DNA from: Lachnospiraceae bacterium UBA7205
Lineage (GTDB): Bacteria > Bacillota > Clostridia > Lachnospirales > Lachnospiraceae
NCBI GenBank assembly: GCA_002490665.1
Contig: DKUL01000080.1
Coordinates: 1 to 22,503 of the forward strand
Length of the DNA stretch: 22,503 bases
Direction: 5' to 3'
Shown: one piece after another, positions 6,928 through 13,200 of the stretch
Position numbering within the stretch: position 1 is the first letter of the stretch
How the letters are laid out: the number at the start of each line of letters is the position of its first letter
Made by a program: the position numbers and the translations under genes
The notes under the pieces: generated by a model
The model's input: the letters and a program-made list of their open reading frames with translations, nothing else
Told to the model about the DNA's origin: nothing
The model's database searches: none

Positions 6928-7602
6928 TTATTTTGCAACAACTGTTCCGTCTTCTGTCGTAGTTACGGTATTGTCTTTGTCCGTCTTGTCTACGCTCATG
7001 TCCTTGTCAGTCTCCTTCGGCTTCATCAGGCTGTCAAACTTCTCAAGCACTGCATCGTATGTTCTCTTGGAGATATCGGGAAGCTTGCCGCCCCATGTCT
7101 TCTCTGCCTGCTTGTAGCCCTTAAGGAATGCATCACGCATTTTTTCAAGCTGCTTCTGGTCGTCGCCTGCAAGTGCAGTCGCAAACGATACGATACGGTC
7201 TGAAGTCTGCTTCACGCCCCAGTAGCCATCCTCGGAAATTGCTTCCTGTGCTTTCTTCTGCGTTGCGGCGTCAACCGTGAAATTTCCTTTTGAGAGGAAC
7301 TGCCAGATATTGTTTGCCTGACCAAATGTGTTGGTCTGTGTATTGAGCATGTTATGTACGAGGTCGGTCAGCTGCGACTGGCGTTTTTCCTGATCTGCCT
7401 TGAGCTGTGCGACGATGGCTTTCCTGTCATCCTCTGAAAGCTTTGACTTGTCATAGACAGCAGCAGCCTCTTCCTTTTTCACGCTGGTATCTGTCTTCGA
7501 GGTATCGACCTTGGAAGACTCTGTCTTTTTTTCTGCTTCCACAGCACTGGCTGCTGTGTAGGCATCTGACACATTACTATTTCCTATTCCTGATAAACTC
7601 AT
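6928..7602 (-). CDS. Conserved-looking protein of unknown function, possible motility-class regulation
   Basis: I do not recognise a named family with certainty. The 224-residue product has no signal peptide, no membrane span and no cysteine. Residues 20-50 are a low-complexity Lys/Thr/Ser/Glu linker. Residues 55-110 are helical and charged. Residues 125-192 form the most ordered part, with RIVSFATALAGDD, a stretch around FLKGYKQAEKTWGGKLPDIS and a conserved-looking TYDAV. The last 30 residues are an Asp/Thr/Lys-rich tail. The ordered part is reminiscent of DUF5610-type proteins, some of which are linked to flagellar loci, but this is a memory-based resemblance. The ATG at 7602 has GGGAAGGG upstream on its strand. 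It is monocistronic, ending at the shared terminator, and its promoter combines sigma-A-like and sigma-28-like elements. Confidence 0.75.
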   Translation of the reverse strand: MSLSGIGNSNVSDAYTAASAVEAEKKTESSKVDTSKTDTSVKKEEAAAVYDKSKLSEDDRKAIVAQLKADQEKRQSQLTDLVHNMLNTQTNTFGQANNIWQFLSKGNFTVDAATQKKAQEAISEDGYWGVKQTSDRIVSFATALAGDDQKQLEKMRDAFLKGYKQAEKTWGGKLPDISKRTYDAVLEKFDSLMKPKETDKDMSVDKTDKDNTVTTTEDGTVVAK

Positions 7603-7690
7603 ATGGTATCCCTTCCCTTTCTAAAATAAAATAATCCCATCCATGGCAACCGACCAGCGGCATGGATGCAGCCACACTGGTTTTACTTTT

Positions 7691-7726
7691 ATATCGTCAT
7701 TATAGCATGGAAACTTTAGCATAAAC
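7691..7726 (-). promoter_or_regulatory. Overlapping sigma-A-type and sigma-28-like promoter for the gene at 7602
   Basis: Read on the minus strand, TATAAT (plus 7699-7704) has an upstream TG (extended -10) and a TTGTTT-like -35 about 18 bases away. Interleaved with it, TAAAGTTT (plus 7711-7718) is followed after 14 bases by CGATAT (plus 7691-7696). The sigma-28/SigD consensus is TAAAGTTT, 11 bases, GCCGATAA, so this is one base longer than ideal and has one deviation in the -10. Either or both could be used. Confidence 0.5.
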
Positions 7727-7836
7727 AATGAAAAAAGAGTTAAATCCTACAAAAATTTGGAAATTTTATTGAAGAAGAAAAATGTATATATATTTCAAAA
7801 AAATACAAATAATCGTAAAATTTGCACAATAAAATA

Positions 7837-7865
7837 TTGAAAACAATATAGTAATGTGGTATAAA
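7837..7865 (+). promoter_or_regulatory. Sigma-A promoter ahead of the short ORF at 7984
   Basis: TTGAAA (7837-7842), a 17-base spacer, and TATAAA (7860-7865) with TG one base before the -10 (extended -10). It is close to consensus and leaves a leader of about 110 bases before the short ORF. Confidence 0.65.
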
Positions 7866-7983
7866 TATATATATCAACGAGTAGATATGGAGATAGGGGC
7901 TTCACTATTCGTTATTCTTTTGGAATACACAGAAAATACAAAAAAGAAAAACAGAAAAACTTGTGTAAAAGGAGGAAGTTCAT

Positions 7984-8181
7984 ATGGAATATATGAATGG
8001 AAAGGGCGCAGCCCAGCTGGTGACAAACTACATAGAGAGTGAAATGTCAGAGTGCAGGAAGGTGACAGAGAAGGAATTAAGTGCAGGCGGTATCGCGCCG
8101 GAGGCAAGGGCTGCATTCAACAGGAAACCATATTGTGGGTATACATCAGTTAATTTGAAAAACCGTCCCGTCTTGCGATAA
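7984..8181 (+). CDS. Orphan short ORF, 65 codons, function unknown
   Basis: It starts with ATG at 7984, about 8 bases after a near-perfect AGGAGG (7970-7976), and 120 bases after a near-consensus promoter. The product begins MEYMNGKGAAQLVTNYIE and is hydrophilic, with two cysteines and a basic C-terminus. No domain, membrane span or signal peptide is visible. The first 45 codons look protein-like (Glu/Lys/Ala-rich helix); the last 20 less so. It could be a true small protein or the front of a decayed longer gene, because a protein-like stretch in another frame follows at about 8222-8375. Promoter and ribosome binding site quality argue that it is translated. Confidence 0.45.
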   Translation: MEYMNGKGAAQLVTNYIESEMSECRKVTEKELSAGGIAPEARAAFNRKPYCGYTSVNLKNRPVLR

Positions 8182-8426
8182 TGATGTATAATCCGTGCAG
8201 GATTGGAAATAATGAACAGTGGAACAGGAGTCTGTACCGGAAATAAATAAAGCCGTCTTTTTGCGTGACTTGAATGCAGGGAATCTGCCACCAGCTGGCA
8301 CTGTAAGGCAGGTTGCGCGGATTGACATAAATGAAAGTGAAAAGCATCGCCTGGATGCAAAATTGGTTCAGGGGATGTTTTTTTCTTGGCGTTTTCTTAA
8401 ATTTTGTTTAAGATTGCCAAGTTTGC

Positions 8427-8455
8427 TTGACAACAAAAAATGCCTGTGCTAAAGT
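8427..8455 (+). promoter_or_regulatory. Sigma-A promoter of the mannosyltransferase operon
   Basis: TTGACA (8427-8432) is a perfect -35. A 17-base spacer leads to TAAAGT (8450-8455), with TG at 8447-8448 forming an extended -10. Transcription should start near 8462, giving a leader of about 170 bases before the first annotated gene at 8630. Confidence 0.75.
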
Positions 8456-8501
8456 TTGCATAAATTTTTTACAGGGGAGATTTGGCAGGAATGGAGGATT
8501 A

Positions 8502-8616
8502 GTGTGAAAAATACTTCTAAGGCAGCAAAAGACACTGCCTAAGAAGTATTAAGTTTCACACAGGAAAAACGCGAAGGACATCGTTTTTCATATCTATTTG
8601 AGCCGCCAGAGGCGGC
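8502..8616 (+). promoter_or_regulatory. Structured 5' leader with three successive hairpins
   Basis: Hairpin 1 (8502-8561) pairs GTGTGAAA (8502-8509) with TTTCACAC (8554-8561), then AATACTTCT (8510-8518) with AGAAGTATT (8542-8550), then GGCAG (8521-8525) with CTGCC (8535-8539). It has one mismatch and a 3-base bulge. Hairpin 2 is GAAAAACG (8564-8571) with CGTTTTTC (8582-8589). Hairpin 3 is GCCGCC-aga-GGCGGC (8602-8616), directly against the ribosome binding site of the 8630 gene. None carries a terminator-like T-run at its 3' base. The arrangement suggests control of translation or RNA stability; it does not match a riboswitch class I know. Confidence 0.6.
8504..8542 (+). CDS. Candidate 12-codon leader peptide
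   Basis: GTG at 8504 follows ATGGAGGATTA with a GGAGG box at proper distance and opens a 12-codon frame (GTG-AAA-AAT-ACT-TCT...) closed by TAA at 8540-8542. The whole frame lies inside the long hairpin 8502-8561, so ribosomes reading it would open that stem. The ribosome binding site and start region resemble those of the 8630 gene (ATGGAGGATTA..TGAAA in both). There is no run of one regulatory amino acid, so a classic amino-acid attenuator is not indicated. Confidence 0.3.
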   Translation: MKNTSKAAKDTA

Positions 8617-8629
8617 ATGGAGGATTATT

Positions 8630-8782
8630 ATGAAAGTATTTTTGAAAGCCTTATTGTATGTGCCTTGTATTGGCCTGATTGCATTCTATCTTTATGTGCT
8701 TGCCCTGGGGTTTTATCCACAAGTATCGGAGCAGTATCGCGCGTATTATATTGACCATACTGTCTCCGTGTGGCAGGGATAA
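8630..8782 (+). CDS. 50-residue single-span membrane protein
   Basis: ATG at 8630 is preceded by GGAGG (8619-8623). The product starts MKVFLKALLYV and has one hydrophobic segment from about residue 4 to 29, rich in Leu, Ile, Tyr and Val. A 20-residue polar tail follows, with aromatic residues (QYRAYY, TVSVWQG). Lys2 and Lys6 before the span predict the N-terminus inside and the tail outside. The stop is 30 bases before the mannosyltransferase, and both share the promoter at 8427, so it is probably a small partner of that enzyme. I recognise no family. Coding is supported by the ribosome binding site, operon place and clear membrane pattern. Confidence 0.65.
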   Translation: MKVFLKALLYVPCIGLIAFYLYVLALGFYPQVSEQYRAYYIDHTVSVWQG

Positions 8783-8812
8783 CCAGTTTCAGCGAATGGA
8801 TTAGGGGGGTTT

Positions 8813-9970
8813 ATGAAAAAGACAGGGCAGCGCACAGGGGAGAACATAAAAACTGCCGCGACCGTATTTTTAATTTTTGTGCTGTCACGGCTGCTGCTTA
8901 CGTTTGTGGCATGTGCATACAATTATATGACGCAGGGATATGCCAAGACATGGGATTTGCTGTACAAGTTCGATGCGCTCTGGTATGTGGACATAGCGGA
9001 AAATGGGTACCAGTCTGTGCCAAACAGTGTCACTGGATACGCCAATTATGCATTTTATCCGTTTTATCCAATTGTGCTTCGGTTCATGAAGTGCATTCTG
9101 CCAGACCGGTTTGCGACGAATCAGATTGGCGTGATCGTGTCGAATCTGTGCACGCTGATAGCCGGATATGTGGCTGTTCAGACAGTCCGCATAAAATATG
9201 CGGAGGATAAGGGTTACTTTATCGCATTTCTTATCTTCTTCGCACCCCATACAATATATTTTTCCATGACGTACACGGAAGCGATGTTTTTGATGTTTAC
9301 GGCATTGTTTTTTTACTGCTGCGGGCGAAAGCATTTTTTTCTGGCGGCGGTTGCTGCATTTTTTGCCGCGTTCACCAGAATTGCCGGGGTTTTTCTGGTA
9401 TTTTCACTTCTGCTGTTTGAGTATGAGGCGGAGTACGGCTGGAGCGTGAGCAGGGCTAAGCTGTCGGGATTTATAAAGGGCATTTTTGCCCGTCCGCTCC
9501 GCCTGTTTGGGCTGCTCATCTGCCCGCTGGGGATATTTGGTTACTTTTATTACCTGTACCGGCTTGTGGGAGATGCCTGGGCAAGCGCGCATATCCAGGT
9601 GGCATGGCACAATTCCTATGGCAGCGTGCTGCGCACCTTGTTTTATAATCTGCTGGATTCGGGAAGTGGGACGTCCTCACAGTACTGGGCGCTGTATGCC
9701 ATATTTGGCATTGCTATGTTTGCCTATCTGTGTTACAAAAAAGAATTTGCGGCGGCAATATTTGGCTTCCTTGCGGTCGGGATTTCGCTGCGGACGGATG
9801 CAATTGCCATAGCAAGGTATATTATGGGAAATTTCTCGATTTATATTGCGCTGTATGAGCTGCTGCGGAACAGGCAGCAGATAAAAACGGTGGTCATGAA
9901 TATCAGCATCATTGTGACAGGGCTCATGTATTATATGTGGTTTGCCGGGGAGTGCTACTTTATTTTTTAA
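8813..9970 (+). CDS. PIG-V-like/GT-C family mannosyltransferase, integral membrane protein
   Basis: The polytopic protein of 385 residues has about ten hydrophobic spans. The family marks of bacterial PIG-V-like proteins are present: FDALWYVDIAENGY (53-66) in the first outer loop, where GT-C enzymes carry their acidic catalytic residue; YAFYPFYP (79-86); MTYTEAMF; and TRIAGVFL. Such enzymes transfer a sugar, usually mannose, from a polyprenyl-phosphate donor on the outer face of the membrane. The acceptor here is unknown. The ATG at 8813 follows a GGGGGG box. It is in an operon with the 50-residue membrane protein, and its last 11 bases overlap the end of the convergent gene at 9960, so there is no terminator space between them. 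Confidence 0.78.
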   Translation: MKKTGQRTGENIKTAATVFLIFVLSRLLLTFVACAYNYMTQGYAKTWDLLYKFDALWYVDIAENGYQSVPNSVTGYANYAFYPFYPIVLRFMKCILPDRFATNQIGVIVSNLCTLIAGYVAVQTVRIKYAEDKGYFIAFLIFFAPHTIYFSMTYTEAMFLMFTALFFYCCGRKHFFLAAVAAFFAAFTRIAGVFLVFSLLLFEYEAEYGWSVSRAKLSGFIKGIFARPLRLFGLLICPLGIFGYFYYLYRLVGDAWASAHIQVAWHNSYGSVLRTLFYNLLDSGSGTSSQYWALYAIFGIAMFAYLCYKKEFAAAIFGFLAVGISLRTDAIAIARYIMGNFSIYIALYELLRNRQQIKTVVMNISIIVTGLMYYMWFAGECYFIF

Positions 9971-10577
9971 GACGCTCCGCGAAAAACAGGATGACAAAGG
10001 GGATAAAAAAGCAGTAAGCCAGGTAATTTATCGGCGCGAGCGGCACGCTGTAGCGGAAGGAAGCCCGCAGCACGGAATCCGCAAGGGGCAGACCGCCATA
10101 GGTGAGCTCCCTGCCCTGCTCCTCGGCATTGGCAGCAATCATGGTTGGATAAAATGAAATGGCAGGACCATCGTCAGCCGTGTCGACGGCCTCGAGTGAC
10201 AGGGTATAGGTATTTCCGGGTATCACTGAGATGTCATTTGCAATGGATGTCATACCATACTCGGGAAGCGCGGACAGCGCAAGCTGGTTCTCATAGGCGA
10301 TGCCGGTGTCCGGACCGGATATGGATATGCGCAGATATCCCTGCGCCCTGCTGCATGAGAGTGCGTTGATGTATACTTCGATGTTTTTTATCATTTCGTA
10401 CTGGGGAACAAACTGCTGCGACAGGATGCGCCCGTCGGTGATGCTTGGAATGGGCTGTTCATAGGAGACTTTGTTTTCTGACAATATGGTTGTCCGTATC
10501 AGGCGCGGGGCTGCGCAGAGGAATGCGGTGATGGCTGCCGCAATAAGCGCGGCGCTGACAAGATATATTTTTTTCAC
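9960..10577 (-). CDS. Membrane-anchored extracytoplasmic protein of unknown function, partner of the GT39-like gene
   Basis: The 205-residue product has an N-terminal hydrophobic segment (about 5-26), a predicted beta-rich outer domain (about 30-178) and a C-terminal membrane span (about 181-200) ending in the basic AERLKK. The middle part contains SITDGRILSQQFVPQYEMIKN-like and QGYLRISISGPDTG stretches that resemble the beta-sandwich modules attached to some polytopic glycosyltransferases. Here the module is a separate protein. The start is GTG at 10577; AAAGGAG lies 7 bases upstream on the minus strand, only 12 bases after the stop of the GT39-like gene, so the two are one transcript. No catalytic motif is visible. 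The role in glycan binding or enzyme assembly is inference. Confidence 0.65.
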   Translation of the reverse strand: MKKIYLVSAALIAAAITAFLCAAPRLIRTTILSENKVSYEQPIPSITDGRILSQQFVPQYEMIKNIEVYINALSCSRAQGYLRISISGPDTGIAYENQLALSALPEYGMTSIANDISVIPGNTYTLSLEAVDTADDGPAISFYPTMIAANAEEQGRELTYGGLPLADSVLRASFRYSVPLAPINYLAYCFFIPFVILFFAERLKK

Positions 10578-10589
10578 GGGAAGCTCCTT

Positions 10590-11978
10590 TCATGGCCTTT
10601 TGCAAATCTTGTATAATATGAAGTCATTCTGTTCTATTCCGAGTGTGGCGATATACTTCTTGACAAGTCCGTGCTTTTCCAGCGTGACATCGGAAAGCCA
10701 TGGGCTGACGCAGCTGTCAAGATACCAAATCCTGTCAAATTGAGATGAAAAATCCATATTGTCCAGAAAACGCAGCTTGTCAGAGCCAAAATAGCATTCA
10801 TAGATAAACCCATACTCCTGGTTGTTGTACAGGATGATGTCGTCCGGGGTTCTGTTTTCATCCATGTAGCAGAGGAACTCGTCCGTGTGTGTGCTGCGGT
10901 ATTCTGACAGAAAGTTGGTATAGTAGGAATTTCCAATCATCACGGTCAGAAATATGCCAAGCAGGACAATGGCGGCACGGCTGTGCAGCATTCCGCCAAG
11001 ACGGACGGCAAGAAACAGGGCGGTAATCCCCATGCAGGGAATCAGGTAACGCGCAATGAAAAAGGGTGTAAGCATGACCGATATCAGTATTCCTGCCAGG
11101 GCTGTAAAAACCGGAACGAGAATGAGCATGGCCGCAAAATATTCTTCCCTGCGGGAACGTTTGCAGAAGAAGATGGCAATGACAAACAGAATCGCAAACA
11201 TGACTGCCGTGTAGGGAAGCCGGGAACCAAACAGGTCGTCGAAATATCCCGCGATTGTGTCAAGGGTGACCGGGGGAATCCAGTAATTTCCGATGCGGCT
11301 TCCAGTCTGGCGCAGCAGCGTGGGGAGCCACGGAATAAAGCAGATACCGGAAACAGCCCCCGAGATGAACCAGCGGACAGGAAATGCCCGTTTCCGGACA
11401 GCCAGGGTGATTCCGAGCAGTACATAGATTATCATGGCACTAATCATGGCGAAGTTGTGGGTATAGCAGGCACATATGGAGGACAGTGTCAGGGTATGCC
11501 AGTGTACGAAGGTGTCCCACGTGAGGGCACCATAGGCGGAAAGCCCCATAAGTGTTATAAAGAATATGCACCAGCTGTACATTCTTATTTGTATGCTATA
11601 TTCCATGACGCATGGGATGGCATTTAGGAAAACAAGAAACAGCGCGGCGCGTTTCATTCCGAACCATGGTCTGATGTGTGTGACCGACAATGCCATCGTG
11701 AGCGCCATGGGAAGGATGCTTGCGATTTTATAAACCTGGAAGCTGGAGCCAAACAGTGATATAAAGATTTTGACGATAATATAATACAAGGGCGGGTGTA
11801 CGTCGACGGCTGTTTTGTGGATAATGTCAAACAGGCTGTTCTTGCGGGTCAGCTCGATGGTAAATGCCTCGTCCGTCCAGATATTCTGGTTGAAAATCAG
11901 CGATATATAAAGGACTGTGAAAAGTCCGGTCAGCAGAATCAGTATGATATTCGATTTCATTTTGGTCTGATTGGTCAT
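10590..11978 (-). CDS. GT39/PMT-like membrane glycosyltransferase
   Basis: The polytopic protein of 462 residues has about eleven spans and a soluble C-terminal domain of about 110 residues. After the first span comes WTDEAFTIE (34-42) with the acidic pair D36-E37, and then DVHPPLYYIIVK (59-70). This is the first-loop signature of the protein O-mannosyltransferase/ArnT-like GT-C group, which uses polyprenyl-phosphate sugars on the outer membrane face. Acceptor and sugar cannot be read from sequence. The ATG at 11978 has AAAGGAG 11 bases upstream, a slightly long gap. It is first in a two-gene minus-strand operon with the anchored beta-rich protein, convergent with the PIG-V-like operon; together they look like an envelope glycosylation cluster. 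Confidence 0.78.
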   Translation of the reverse strand: MTNQTKMKSNIILILLTGLFTVLYISLIFNQNIWTDEAFTIELTRKNSLFDIIHKTAVDVHPPLYYIIVKIFISLFGSSFQVYKIASILPMALTMALSVTHIRPWFGMKRAALFLVFLNAIPCVMEYSIQIRMYSWCIFFITLMGLSAYGALTWDTFVHWHTLTLSSICACYTHNFAMISAMIIYVLLGITLAVRKRAFPVRWFISGAVSGICFIPWLPTLLRQTGSRIGNYWIPPVTLDTIAGYFDDLFGSRLPYTAVMFAILFVIAIFFCKRSRREEYFAAMLILVPVFTALAGILISVMLTPFFIARYLIPCMGITALFLAVRLGGMLHSRAAIVLLGIFLTVMIGNSYYTNFLSEYRSTHTDEFLCYMDENRTPDDIILYNNQEYGFIYECYFGSDKLRFLDNMDFSSQFDRIWYLDSCVSPWLSDVTLEKHGLVKKYIATLGIEQNDFILYKICKRP

Positions 11979-12050
11979 TGATGCATAAACTCCTTTTTCT
12001 GATATTGTGAGGTCAGCCGTTTCGACCGCCAGAGCCCTGCGGGCAACAAT

Positions 12051-12079
12051 ATTGTACCACGTTTTTTATATTTATACAA
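12051..12079 (-). promoter_or_regulatory. Promoter of the GT39-like operon
   Basis: On the minus strand TTGTAT (plus 12074-12079), 17 bases, TACAAT (plus 12051-12056), with TG placed for an extended -10. The -10 box forms half of a 10-bp palindrome ACAATATTGT (12047-12056). The divergent hprK promoter must lie between here and 12218; TTGTGG (12084-12089) with TGATAA (12107-12112) is a weak candidate for it. Confidence 0.6.
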
Positions 12080-12218
12080 AGTATTGTGGAAAAGAATTGT
12101 GTTATATGATAAGATATAGATAGTGTTTACACGGGACTTGGCGGTTATGGCAAAATATAAAAAATAGGAAAGGCAAAAGTAATTATTTTACATAGGAAAT
12201 AGTTACAGGAGTAAGAAG

Positions 12219-13160
12219 ATGGCAAGTGTTAGTATCGAAAGAGTAATTGAAAAATTCAGCCTCAAAAACCTCACGCCGCAGATTGATGTGGAGAATATCA
12301 AGATTCACCAGCCCGACATCAACAGACCGGCGCTTCAGCTGGCAGGCTATTTTGAGCATTTTGAGGAGACGAGACCCCAGATTATCGGTTTTGTCGAATA
12401 CTCGTACATGGAAAATCTTTCTGATAAAAAGAAAAAAGAGGTATATCCGCAGGTTATCTCCGAGAAGACCCCCTGCATTATTTTCTGCAGGGACTTACAT
12501 CCTGACGAGCTGTTCATGAAAACGGCGCTCAAAAACAACGTTCCGCTTCTGATAACGGAAAAATCGACGTCCGCGTTTATGGCGGAAATCATCCGCTGGC
12601 TGAATGTCAAGCTTGCGCCCTGCATCTCGGTGCATGGTGTGCTTGTGGATGTGTACGGTGAGGGGGTACTGATTACCGGGGAGAGCGGCATCGGAAAGAG
12701 CGAGGCGGCGCTGGAGCTGATTAAAAGGGGGCACCGTCTGGTTTCGGATGATGTTGTGGAAATCAGAAAGGTGAGTGATGACACCCTGATTGGCTCCGCA
12801 CCGGATATCACGCGGCATTTCATTGAGCTGCGCGGTATCGGGATTATTGATGTAAAGACACTCTATGGTGTGCAGAGCGTTATGGACACCACGAATATTA
12901 ACCTTGTTATCCGCCTTGAGGACTGGGATAAGGAGAAGAAATACGACAGGCTTGGTCTTGAGGAGAATTATACGGAATACCTTGGCAATAAGATTGTATG
13001 CCACAATATTCCGATTCGCCCCGGACGGAACCTGGCGATTATCTGCGAGTCGGCAGCAGTCAACTACCGTCAGAAGAAGATGGGCTACAACGCCGCGCAG
13101 GAGCTGTACCAGCGCGTGCAGAATTCACTGTCCAAGCCGCGTGAGGAGGACGAGGAATAG
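12219..13160 (+). CDS. hprK: HPr kinase/phosphorylase
   Basis: Cytoplasmic sensor enzyme that phosphorylates HPr on Ser46 with ATP or pyrophosphate and removes the phosphate again, setting carbon catabolite repression through CcpA. It is 313 residues, the family length. The Walker A loop GESGIGKS is at 154-161; the catalytic H139 lies before it; the paired aspartates D177-D178 are in LVSDDVVE. The HPrK signature ELRGIGIIDV is at 203-212, and the C-terminal regulatory GRNLAIICESAA segment is complete. The ATG at 12219 follows AGGAG with 7 bases of spacing. It is first in a seven-gene run to 19564, followed after 40 bases by the ROK kinase. Confidence 0.97.
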   Translation: MASVSIERVIEKFSLKNLTPQIDVENIKIHQPDINRPALQLAGYFEHFEETRPQIIGFVEYSYMENLSDKKKKEVYPQVISEKTPCIIFCRDLHPDELFMKTALKNNVPLLITEKSTSAFMAEIIRWLNVKLAPCISVHGVLVDVYGEGVLITGESGIGKSEAALELIKRGHRLVSDDVVEIRKVSDDTLIGSAPDITRHFIELRGIGIIDVKTLYGVQSVMDTTNINLVIRLEDWDKEKKYDRLGLEENYTEYLGNKIVCHNIPIRPGRNLAIICESAAVNYRQKKMGYNAAQELYQRVQNSLSKPREEDEE

Positions 13161-13200
13161 TATTTGGAAATAGTTTGAAAAAAGTTTGGAGGAAAGAGAA

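Larger units (their letters stand above)
7603..7983. other. AT-rich divergent intergenic region with promoters on both strands
   Basis: No gene is supported here. The minus-strand promoter for the gene at 7602 lies at 7691-7726 and a plus-strand promoter lies at 7837-7865. Between them, 7735-7835 is very AT-rich with A-tracts and no obvious palindrome. The 5' leader of the minus-strand gene contains a repeated CCATG/CATGG pair around 7640-7665 that can fold. A strong AGGAGG box (7970-7976) closes the region ahead of the short ORF at 7984. Confidence 0.6.
8182..8629 (+). other. Gene-poor region: possible remnant, hairpins, promoter and leader
   Basis: From 8155 a possible promoter (TTGAAA, 16 bases, GATAAT at 8177-8182) precedes a GTG-started open stretch (8219-8452) without a ribosome binding site, which I do not call a gene. 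A nested hairpin lies at 8385-8421: CTTGGC with GCCAAG outside, CTTAAA with TTTAAG inside. It is followed by a weak T-rich tail, so it may end transcripts from the left. The strong promoter at 8427-8455 begins the mannosyltransferase operon, whose leader is described separately. Confidence 0.55.

Noticed and set aside
8219..8452. GTG-started open frame of 77 codons with some protein-like stretch
   Set aside because: No ribosome binding site, and it runs through the hairpin at 8385-8421 and the -35/-10 of the next promoter. Kept only as a possible remnant in the region note.
10983..11627. Plus-strand open frame of 214 codons opposite the GT39-like gene
   Set aside because: Highly charged Gly/Lys/Glu composition, no domain, and mirrors the membrane protein codons on the other strand.
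12047..12056. 10-bp palindrome ACAATATTGT as an operator
   Set aside because: It is short and AT-rich and coincides with the -10 box of the minus-strand promoter, so it is noted there only.
13186..13200. Five-codon upstream extension of the ROK kinase from a TTG
   Set aside because: The TTG overlaps the GGAGG that serves the ATG at 13201, and ROK kinases normally begin close to the phosphate loop.
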